Of a stretch of 64,000 bases of DNA, positions 1 through 8,039 are shown piece after piece. The first letter of the stretch is position 1. Each line of letters starts with the position of its first letter. Position numbers and translations under genes: made by a program. The stretch spans positions 620,001 through 684,000 of the forward strand of contig CDRNVI010000040.1 in NCBI GenBank assembly GCA_977017575.1, written 5' to 3'. The DNA comes from Paramoeba atlantica (Eukaryota > Discosea). Under the pieces are notes generated by a model that was given only the letters and a program-made list of their open reading frames with translations, had not been told where the DNA came from and did no database searches.

Positions 1-450
1 ATTTTGATAGTTTGGGACCTACACTAGCCTTCTCCGCAGTTGTTTTCGCAAGGTATCCCTTCTTCGAACCGTGGTGCGCCCCTCAAAATGACCCATTTTT
101 GACTAAAAAAGGTGAAAAAGTATTTTTCGGACCTAAAGGGGCATTTTAGTGTCGAAAGAATGGTATGGTTGGAGTCGCATTCTCTACCCAATACGTTTGG
201 TAGGCTTCCATTCATGCCTACGAGTGATTTCCCACGCGCAAATGTCGGATTTAGTGCTCTGACAGCAAAAATACGCGAAAATCACCCCGAAATTCGGCTA
301 TTTTTGGCTATAATCTTTCCGTTTTCCAGGCTAAATTTTCTTTTTTAGGCTCTTCTTTAAACGCGGCGGTAGTTTTCAACGCGAAGCGCGCAGCATGAGT
401 GACTTCTAAGTTGAAAACAACCACCGCGTTTAACGAAGAGCCTAAAAAAG
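1..450 (-). repeat. Dispersed hairpin-ended element, copy A (cut by window start)
   Basis: This is the 5' half of a dispersed element that recurs at 17446-18321, 21064-21945 and 30432-31296; this copy is in reverse orientation. Its end is a large hairpin at about 351-447: two arms of about 36 bases (AGGCTCTTC...GTTTTCAAC and its complement) around a loop holding GCGAAGCGCGCAGCATGAG. It is followed by unrelated AT-rich DNA that leads to the first gene. A 63-codon open frame in the reverse direction (24-215) is kept in the other copies, but it overlaps no known domain and I do not call it a gene. Confidence 0.8.
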
Positions 451-614
451 AATTGCGGTCAATGTGCAGTAAATATTGTTAATAAGTACTTTGACGGTAG
501 ATATTAAATTTTAATATCTATTTGATCTTTATTTGTTTATTTTATCTATTTAATCTTAATAAACTTTTTCTTAATAAATGTTAGTTCGTCAACGGTATTT
601 TATGTACTTGTAAA

Positions 615-3023
615 ATGGTGCAGATCGATGCAGGCGATCTGGGTGAGGAAAAAGAAATCATGCATTCATCTTGCAAGCTTACAACAGAAAGCTCATGTCT
701 AAATGAATCACTTTTAGACTCGGAAGATGATTTCGTACTAAAAGAATGCGACAATGCTCTAAGTGATGTTCAACCAGATAATCCTGTTCTTGTGTCTGAG
801 GCACCAACACTAGCTAAGGAGACGTATGCAGAATTGCAAGATTTGCTTCATAAGACAAGTTTATTTTCAGATTTTGTATCTTCGCAAACGGGACGGTGGC
901 GAGAAACCTTGCTATCCCGAGATAACAGGGTTGGAAGAGGTGAACATTTTGGTGATGGTAAAATAGATCAACTCGATAATGTGCAACAACCGCGTCTTTT
1001 GAGTGGAGGAAAAATACATGCATACCAATTGTATGCTGTACAGTGGCTAATGTCGCTTTATCTTAATGGAATGAATGGAATTCTTGCGGATGAAATGGGT
1101 TTGGGCAAAACCATTACACTCATTGCATATCTTTCAGAATTATGGGATCATGGAATTCACGGTCCTCATCTCATCGTTGTTCCCAAGACTACGCTTACGA
1201 ACTGGGTAAACGAGTTTGAAAAATGGGCTCCGTCTCTCCGCGTTGTGTGCTACACTGGTCATAAGGAGCCACGGAGACGCATCCGGAAATATCTTCGCTC
1301 AAAGACCACAAAATTTTCTAATGAAATTTCTCGTGGATTTATTCTTTTGACAAGCTACTCATTGATCCTACATGACAAAAGTTTCTTTCAGCGATATCAA
1401 TGGTCCGTGCTTAGCGTCGACGAAGCTCACCGATTAAAGCGTTTTGATTGTTTGCTTATTCGAGAATTACGAGACTTGAAAACTGAAAATCGTGTCCTTC
1501 TAACGGGAACGCCGTTGCAAAACAAGCTATCTGAGCTTTGGTCCATTCTTAATTTCGTAATGCCCGAAGTTTTTCCGACTCTTCAGAAGTTTGGTGAATG
1601 GTTTATGGTGGACAATTTAGAAGATTATTCAGAGGACAAGGTATATGCAACAGTTTTACATAGTACACAACAGCGCGAGGCAATGACACGCATGCATCAT
1701 ATACTAAAACCCTTCGTGCTGAGGCGTTTGAAGTCTCAGCTAGGTATTTCGTTACCTCCTAAGACAGAGTTAGTTTTGAGGTGTCCCTTCACCACATTTC
1801 AAGAAGCATGTTACCGCGCAGTGGCCAGGAGAGGTGATTCTTTACGTGGGAAAGCAGGTAAACTCGGTTCCATGCCATCTCCGAAAGGTGGCAATTTGAG
1901 TAGCATGTCGAAAATTCGGTCATGTTCTCTGGAATCTCTCAACAATACACTTGTTCATTTGCGAAAGGTATGCGCTCACCCTTTTCTTTTTCCTTCTTTT
2001 GTTCAAGAGGCCAATAAGATGCAGATTGGTGGGATGATAGTGGAACATTTTAACCCAAGGAGGAGTACGATGAATAACCTCAAGAAAATGTGGACATTAG
2101 ACTCCATGTTTCAGACCTGTGGAAAACTTCAAGTGTTTCACGAAATAGTATGCCACTTACGCAAGGAAAATCACAAAGTAGTAGTTTTTTCGCAACTTAC
2201 TAGCGTACTCGACGTTCTCTGTAAGTACTATGAGCTGACACAAAGCCTTTCATCTGTTTTACGCCTAGATGGCAGAACGAGTTTGGAGCAACGTTCTCTA
2301 GCAATATCCAAATTCCAGACGGATGCTTGCTTTTCAACCATATTGATTAGTACTCGCGCAGGAGGTGTTGGAATTAATTTACAAGCAGCAGATACAGTAA
2401 TACTATATGACAGTGACTTCAATCCGCAGAACGATATGCAGGCGATCGACCGCTGCCACCGCATCGGACAAAAAAATCACGTTGTGGTATATCGTCTTAT
2501 CATGGAAGATAGCGTAGAAGAGTACATTATCGCTCGTGGGGAGCAAAAGTTGCGTCGAAATGGTTTAATCCTAGACGCGGGAAGACTGCAACCAAATTTG
2601 AGCAAGACACGGAAGACTTCATCATCTGAAGAAAACGTTGGTGAGGTAGATGCCAACGATATAACTCTATCGTTGGGAGCCCGCGCTTCACAAATAGTAA
2701 GTCGCAGCGAGAGTCAAACAATTGATCAGACTTTCCCAACGAAGTCGTCTTCATTTGAGGATTCTAGAACAGTTACTGATCCGCATTACTCTCGAGATGA
2801 ACTCCAGGACATTCTACATCGTCGAATTGGTGATCACATTGCTCATCTAGGTGCGGAAGATTTCTTGGAAGATTCGTCTCCTGTTCAAAAACCTTTGAAG
2901 TCTAGTCAGCTTGGAAATAATGTTCCGCCTTCGAAAAATGCGAATATACAAAGTAGTGTAGCAACACCAAAATGGAAATCAGCTTTGCATAATATTCTGA
3001 ATGAAAGTAGAAAGGCTGGCTAG
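615..3023 (+). CDS. Snf2-family chromatin remodelling ATPase, Lsh/DDM1 (HELLS)-like
   Basis: An 802-residue SWI2/SNF2 ATPase expected to slide or evict nucleosomes in the nucleus. Visible parts in order: an N-terminal segment (about residues 68-90, LAKETYAELQDLLHKTSLFS) resembling the LQ-LL-KS-YS-F segment that precedes the ATPase in Lsh; motif I DEMGLGKT (about 159-166); motif II DEAH (about 269-272); motif III LTGTPLQNKLSELWS; the link FVLRRLKSQLG; motif V STRAGGVGINLQAADTV; motif VI DRCHRIGQ. The phrases CLLIREL, SELWS and YDSDFNPQ fit Lsh/DDM1 better than ISWI, and no SANT/SLIDE domain follows. A variable tail of about 150 residues ends the protein. The start is the first ATG of the frame. 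ISWI or another Snf2 subfamily is the alternative. Trypanosomatids are not known for an Lsh, so the subfamily call needs a tree. Confidence 0.85.
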   Translation: MVQIDAGDLGEEKEIMHSSCKLTTESSCLNESLLDSEDDFVLKECDNALSDVQPDNPVLVSEAPTLAKETYAELQDLLHKTSLFSDFVSSQTGRWRETLLSRDNRVGRGEHFGDGKIDQLDNVQQPRLLSGGKIHAYQLYAVQWLMSLYLNGMNGILADEMGLGKTITLIAYLSELWDHGIHGPHLIVVPKTTLTNWVNEFEKWAPSLRVVCYTGHKEPRRRIRKYLRSKTTKFSNEISRGFILLTSYSLILHDKSFFQRYQWSVLSVDEAHRLKRFDCLLIRELRDLKTENRVLLTGTPLQNKLSELWSILNFVMPEVFPTLQKFGEWFMVDNLEDYSEDKVYATVLHSTQQREAMTRMHHILKPFVLRRLKSQLGISLPPKTELVLRCPFTTFQEACYRAVARRGDSLRGKAGKLGSMPSPKGGNLSSMSKIRSCSLESLNNTLVHLRKVCAHPFLFPSFVQEANKMQIGGMIVEHFNPRRSTMNNLKKMWTLDSMFQTCGKLQVFHEIVCHLRKENHKVVVFSQLTSVLDVLCKYYELTQSLSSVLRLDGRTSLEQRSLAISKFQTDACFSTILISTRAGGVGINLQAADTVILYDSDFNPQNDMQAIDRCHRIGQKNHVVVYRLIMEDSVEEYIIARGEQKLRRNGLILDAGRLQPNLSKTRKTSSSEENVGEVDANDITLSLGARASQIVSRSESQTIDQTFPTKSSSFEDSRTVTDPHYSRDELQDILHRRIGDHIAHLGAEDFLEDSSPVQKPLKSSQLGNNVPPSKNANIQSSVATPKWKSALHNILNESRKAG

Positions 3024-3073
3024 TATCCCTTCTTACATCTACAAGTGTATCTCTTTGCTCTGCTATTGTCAAG

Positions 3074-3377
3074 TACCGTATACCCCCCCCCAGTAAGAGA
3101 GATTTGGCCCTTTTGGGGCTGACCCCCAGTAAGAGAGATTTTTCTCGGGAGCCCCACAGGGGGCGTATAGGGGGTAGGGGGTGGGTGTCTGCATGTTGGG
3201 GGCCTCGGGGGTAACCCGAAAAAGCGTTTTAACACGTTTTCAGAAGAAAAAATATAAAAAATAGTCAAAAAAGTTGGGAGAAAAGAGTAAACTGGCCAAA
3301 AAAGCATACCCCCCCAGTAAGAGAGATTTGGCCATTTCGACCCAAAACCCATTCTCTTACTGGGGGGGTATACGGTA
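3074..3377. mobile_element. MITE-like element with C-tract inverted termini
   Basis: A 304-bp unit with terminal inverted repeats: left TACCGTATA + nine C + AGTAAGAGA, right the complement with seven G. Internal direct copies of CCCCAGTAAGAGAGATTT occur near 3124 and 3307. No coding capacity is convincing. The middle contains G-rich strings (GGGGGTAGGGGGTGGG). It is probably a non-autonomous DNA element or a composite of several terminal-repeat fragments. Confidence 0.7.
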
Positions 3378-3996
3378 GTGACAATCTATTTTATAATAGC
3401 GAAATATTTTGAGCACAAAGAGTAGAACCTATTTAGAACATACCCAGAGGATCATGCAGATCCTCCCCTAGAAATGTTGGAACTTTGGGAACGCGCCCAA
3501 AAAGCGTGGCAGACCTTCCTCCGAGTGCATGTCTTCCTCTTGTCCGCAACATGCCCCGTCGTTTAAGGGCAGTAATTAGGGCGAAGGGGGGACTTACGAA
3601 GTATTAAGTTTTGGTCATTTTGGTTTGGTAAGGGTGAAGTAAGACAAAGTTTTGGTCAAAAAAAATAATCTCAAAAAAGTGTTCAAGTGTTGGGCTCGCA
3701 TTATATCTTTCATAGTTTTTTATAGTAATATCGTTGATGAAGTCTACGTGGGAATGTAAGCACTACTCCAGCCTACACTACTGTAATATACTACTGCATT
3801 ATCCTCTGCATCTCTTTTGTAAAATATTAAAACATTAAAATTTGTGAAAACTTTTGAACACTTTCGTTAGTTACTGTAAGCATAGAAGAACGCAAACTAC
3901 TTTTAAACATGCAACTTGTATATTTTAAAGTCAAAATGCATAATTTTTTCTAAGCACACGTATTTTAAAGCGTGATGTCGTAATGTATTTATCGAG
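3378..3996. other. Intergenic, 619 bp, no gene seen
   Basis: Mostly AT-rich. Around 3590-3665 there is a short G-run followed by GTAAG/GAAGTAAG and repeated TTTTGGTC, reminiscent of the GAAGTAAGG hairpins at 12.0 and 12.9 kb, possibly a decayed copy. Nothing else is recognisable. Confidence 0.5.
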
Positions 3997-4341
3997 ATGC
4001 GAGAGAACACCTCTTGGGAACTTTTTTGGAATGTTTGGGCGAGTGTAACAGGTTACAGCGTTGCTATTTGCTCAATAATTTATCTTGTGTTTGGGATCTT
4101 ATCTACGCGCCAGAGGATTCCAGAAGACGCGAGATGGGCTTCATTACCGTTGCTATATGCTGCGTGGGGAGCAATCTTTTCTTTCCTTGGTGTGAGCGTT
4201 ATTGCTGCCGCCATTGGCACAGCCTACGTTGCACTCCACGAAACTATGACTATCATAGAGCTCTCCGTATACGTGAGTAGCTTTGTTATTACATTTCTCT
4301 ATTTTGGTTCAGGCGATATTCCTGTGTTATACGCTATGTAG
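3997..4341 (+). CDS. Small four-helix membrane protein, TMEM170-like
   Basis: A 114-residue protein with several hydrophobic spans: about residues 13-35, 50-66, 67-82 and 90-108. The second half, FSFLGVSVIAAAIGTAYVALHETM followed by a hydrophobic run, follows the TMEM170 pattern of a small-residue helix ending in an A-x-A-G-x-Y-like turn, a charged KEM/ETM step and a last helix. TMEM170 proteins act at the ER and nuclear envelope in membrane shaping. Family length (about 130-145) is close. It lies between Lsh and PWP2 on the same strand. Start is the first ATG. The family call rests on hydrophobicity and a few residues only; it could be an unrelated small membrane protein. Confidence 0.5.
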   Translation: MRENTSWELFWNVWASVTGYSVAICSIIYLVFGILSTRQRIPEDARWASLPLLYAAWGAIFSFLGVSVIAAAIGTAYVALHETMTIIELSVYVSSFVITFLYFGSGDIPVLYAM

Positions 4342-4711
4342 AACGATCTTCTGTGGCAGATCGATTGCATAAAATTGAATCGCACATCCCGGCTTCTCAA
4401 CATTTCCTACTGCGTAGTAGACTCAAGCGTTTTCCTTCCTCCATATCGATAGTAAAACTATTGTTGAGATGAATCAAGTATTGTCAACCCTTTTAAGTGG
4501 CGCTGAGCTAATTATAATATTATTCATACTTTTTTCACATCATATTCATTCTTTAGCTATAAACTTGATCATTCTTTTACAGTGTAAAACAATCTTAATC
4601 ATTGGTTACAGTTAAAAATAGAATCATTTGAATAATGAATTTGTATTCTCTAAAAGAGTTTTTATCTAAGTTTCCCTAAAAGAAATTATTTTATCTAAGT
4701 GGTCGTCTTTA
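4342..4711. other. Intergenic, 370 bp, no gene seen
   Basis: AT-rich sequence with scattered T-runs. The duplicated TTTTATCTAAGT near 4660-4700 just before the PWP2 start ends in AG and could serve as a splice acceptor; nothing else stands out. Confidence 0.4.
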
Positions 4712-7561
4712 ATGGTCCTTTCTGAATATTCTTTGAGGAGTGTTTGTGGCACTGTCTACTCTAAGGGAAATATATTATTTAATCAGCTGGGGACTTCACT
4801 TTTTACAGCTGCGGGCAACCGTATTGTACGTCACAACCTCGCCTCTGAAGAATGTCTTACATACTCTTGGTCAACGTATCACGATATTCAATGCTTCGAT
4901 ATTTCGTCGGACCAAATTCTTCTATTTTGTGTCGACGAAAAAGGTATAGGAATGTTTGCCAATCTTTTCGCCGATGTTGCTTTAGAGACTATCATGCTTC
5001 CACGAGAGACCACTTGTGTAAAATTTTCTCATGGGACGGTTGAGACATATATTTCCAGTAATCAGACTAATCAAAGTGATAGCTCAAGGAGTCTTCAAGA
5101 AGACCTTCTTGTTGTGGTAGCCTCTCCGAATGAGATACAAATTCTTAGCACCCCACAAGGAGGAATACTACATTACAAATCCATCAAGATTCTCACCCGA
5201 TATCGCAATGTCATCAGTGGGGAGATCAATGCTCTACGATGGGCGCAGGATAACTCTCACGTACTCTGTGCCGGCGCTGACAGCACAGTGCGTCTGCTTC
5301 CAACATTAAAAGTGTGGAATACTCAAACACATCGAACCGTTGCGACGACGCTCGCTGGACCTCGCGCAGGTGTTGTCGGGGCCTTTTTTACTACCACAGA
5401 CTCAACACAAATACTAGCTATCAGTCGTGAGCGTCAAATTACAATGTGGCGGTTGAATGAGGAAATTTCTGCCAACGAGAAGCTACACTGGCATCACGGC
5501 GCTCAGTTAGAAATTGAAGCACGCACAAAGGCTGTTTTTGAAACAGAAGAACGTATGGATAACGATAAGGAAATTGTTGACCACGAGAGCAAAAATAAGG
5601 ATGAAGACGTGGCCGAGGAGATATTGGATAGTCAGTTTTATAAACAAGATACTGATTTGCGTGACCGTATGCTTTTTCTGTCTTCTCATACCTGGGACGA
5701 AGAGAAGCGTGAGCAACTTGCAGGTTCCGGCAAGGTTGGGTGTGCTGATTTTAATATAAGTCAAGGTATTCTTGTTTGTGGTTTTACGGAAGGAACCTTT
5801 GCGGTATGTGTCACAAAGCCTGAATTTGCTATACTACACACTCTTTCCGCAACTGCACAACAAATCACCGGGATAATATTAAGCCCTTCGGGAAACTGGA
5901 TTGCTCTTGCCAGCTCGCGTCTTCACCAGCTTCTGGTATGGGAGTGGAAAACAGAGACTCATATTTGGCGTCATCAATCTCACTACAGTGACATTGATTG
6001 TGTATGCTACAACAGTGATGGCACTTTGCTAGTGACCGGTGGGGAAGACGGGAAGATCAAGGTATGGCGCTCCGACTCAGGTCAATGCGTGGGAACGTTT
6101 CCTGCACACCATGGGGCGGTGCTTGGGCTTGTCGCGAACACGGCCAACGCGGTGTACAGTGCTTCCCGAGACGGTACGTTACGTGGATTTGATCTTCACC
6201 GACTGAAGGAGTTCCGAACGTTGACACCCCCACGTCGTTCTCAACTTTCTTGCCTCGCGCTCGATCCCAGTGGGGAGCTCTTGGCGGCCGGCACAATGGA
6301 TACGGGGCATATCTACCTCTGGGCTACTCAGACGGGTCGTTTTCTGGATGAGTTTACTGGACATACGGCATACTGCGCCCACATAGCCTTTCACCCGAAA
6401 GGGACGTTCATGGCATCCGTAAGTTGGGACAAAAGCGTGCGGATGTACGACCTTTTTGGCGTCGATGAGAGCTCGGGAGAACGCATACGAGGGAGTGTAG
6501 AAAGTCTGACATTAAGCAGTGAGGGTATGTGTGTGCAATACAGTCCTGATGGAAATTACCTTGTAACATTGGACTACGACAGTAATATGGTTACGTACGA
6601 TTTAAAGGAGGAGCTTGCTGTAGTGCATTCATGGAATGTCCGGTTGGACACTCAAGGAGGGTACGTAAGCACGACCCCGAATCCAAAGTCGACAAACAGC
6701 AAGAGGCCATTTACAACTTTCCAATACAGTCCTCGGGGCGACACGCTTCTTGTTGCTGGGGAATGTAAGTGGGTTTGTCTATACTCTTCCCATGGTGGTT
6801 ATCTTTTACGCAAGTGGTCTGTGTCCGATAATCGCTCTTTGGAAGGTCACTTTGAGACTTACGACTGGAGGAAGAACCTTCCCGGGGTATCTGTAAATGA
6901 ACTGGACGACGAAGACAGCGACGCGGAGGATAGATACCGGAAACTACTAAAACTTCCCGGAGTCAAGAAAGGGACAGTACACAGCGTGGGGAAGCGTTCT
7001 ACGCAGCGTGTTGCTAGAACTACCGCTTTGGCCTTTGCTCCGAACGGGAGGGAATGGGTTGCGTCCACCACAGCGGGGGTGCTTGTCTATGCTCTTCCTA
7101 AATTTGTAGCACCTCGTTTTCTGCCTCACCACCTGCGAAGGCATATTACTCCTAAGGATATTACAGAGCTATTAAGAAACGAGCCAAACTACGGCAACGC
7201 GCTTCTTCTTGCGTTGCAATTAGGGGAAGGAAATATCATACGTAAAGTGCTTTTACTAGTGCCATGCAGCGTTATCGAGATAATTGTCCCCACAATTCCT
7301 CAATCCTTGCTATGTGTTCTTCTGCAGCATGTGGCGGAATTATTGGAAAGTGATTCTAACTACGAACATAATCTAACATGGTGCATGAATATTCTTTATT
7401 ATCACGGTTCTACTTTTTTGGAACGTTCTAACAGAGAAACACAGCCTCATATTTCGCACATTTTTAAAGCACTCCGTCAAAAGAGTGACATATTTCGTAT
7501 TTCTGAAGAAAATAAGAACACGCTTCAATACTTGGTGTTAGCAGCGTCCATGGAATCGTAA
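4712..7561 (+). CDS. PWP2: PWP2 (Utp1), WD40 protein of the U3 snoRNP / SSU processome
   Basis: A 949-residue nucleolar protein required for early cleavage of pre-rRNA and assembly of the 40S subunit. Two WD40 propellers occupy about residues 1-690. Typical blades are visible: RYRNVISGEINALRW, HYSDIDCVCYNSDG followed by GGEDGKIKVW, AVYSASRDGTLRGFDL, and SWDKSVRMYDLFG. The C-terminal 120 residues (GNALLLALQLGEG... LLQHVAELLES... LTWCMNILYYHG) match the Utp12 domain that closes PWP2. A charged, coiled insert at about residues 265-330 is lineage-specific. Length fits the family (about 880-950). The propeller region around 6.0-6.5 kb is moderately GC-rich. Start is the first ATG, in a region rich in T. 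Confidence 0.93.
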   Translation: MVLSEYSLRSVCGTVYSKGNILFNQLGTSLFTAAGNRIVRHNLASEECLTYSWSTYHDIQCFDISSDQILLFCVDEKGIGMFANLFADVALETIMLPRETTCVKFSHGTVETYISSNQTNQSDSSRSLQEDLLVVVASPNEIQILSTPQGGILHYKSIKILTRYRNVISGEINALRWAQDNSHVLCAGADSTVRLLPTLKVWNTQTHRTVATTLAGPRAGVVGAFFTTTDSTQILAISRERQITMWRLNEEISANEKLHWHHGAQLEIEARTKAVFETEERMDNDKEIVDHESKNKDEDVAEEILDSQFYKQDTDLRDRMLFLSSHTWDEEKREQLAGSGKVGCADFNISQGILVCGFTEGTFAVCVTKPEFAILHTLSATAQQITGIILSPSGNWIALASSRLHQLLVWEWKTETHIWRHQSHYSDIDCVCYNSDGTLLVTGGEDGKIKVWRSDSGQCVGTFPAHHGAVLGLVANTANAVYSASRDGTLRGFDLHRLKEFRTLTPPRRSQLSCLALDPSGELLAAGTMDTGHIYLWATQTGRFLDEFTGHTAYCAHIAFHPKGTFMASVSWDKSVRMYDLFGVDESSGERIRGSVESLTLSSEGMCVQYSPDGNYLVTLDYDSNMVTYDLKEELAVVHSWNVRLDTQGGYVSTTPNPKSTNSKRPFTTFQYSPRGDTLLVAGECKWVCLYSSHGGYLLRKWSVSDNRSLEGHFETYDWRKNLPGVSVNELDDEDSDAEDRYRKLLKLPGVKKGTVHSVGKRSTQRVARTTALAFAPNGREWVASTTAGVLVYALPKFVAPRFLPHHLRRHITPKDITELLRNEPNYGNALLLALQLGEGNIIRKVLLLVPCSVIEIIVPTIPQSLLCVLLQHVAELLESDSNYEHNLTWCMNILYYHGSTFLERSNRETQPHISHIFKALRQKSDIFRISEENKNTLQYLVLAASMES

Positions 7562-8039
7562 TCAAAATATACAAACATAATTTTACAAACATAAGAAATA
7601 ATTTTTCATCAAGGCTTAGAAGAGAGCGTACATTGTTCACAAGTGAGGGAATATTCCTTTCGATGATGCAACCTTGTTATTTCTTGACGAGATTTTTTTG
7701 GCTTAATCATGCTTGCGTAGTACAGTGATTTAGGGGAATATTGGCATGCTCGGCTTTGGGGTTCCTTGAATTATGAATAAATATTAATCCTTTGTTCTAT
7801 TATCACAGGGACGATGCTACTTTTGTAAGTTTTTACAAAGTTTTAAATCCCCATCAAATAACTCCTGTTTCTTACCAAACTAGCTATCACGGATACAACG
7901 TACAAGCATTAAATGAATGCAAACCACGTACTGATTTTTTCGTCAACCTTCATATCTCACCATCGCTGCCCCTTGGCACCTGTATCACAACTCATTTTCA
8001 TGATTCGTAATTTTATGCCCTTGAGGACCACTTTTGAGC
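7562..8039. other. Intergenic, 478 bp, no gene seen
   Basis: T-rich sequence. A 72-codon open frame (7792-8010) has no recognisable feature and I leave it out. Pyrimidine-rich strings just upstream of 8040 (CATATCTCACCATCGCTGCC) may guide RNA processing. Confidence 0.4.

Noticed and set aside
8034-8039. TTG or GTG starts upstream of several genes (8034, 11066, 26088, 48881, 51582, 52586, 60439)
   Set aside because: In a eukaryotic nuclear gene AUG is expected. In each case an ATG lies a little downstream, usually matching the family start better, so I used that.
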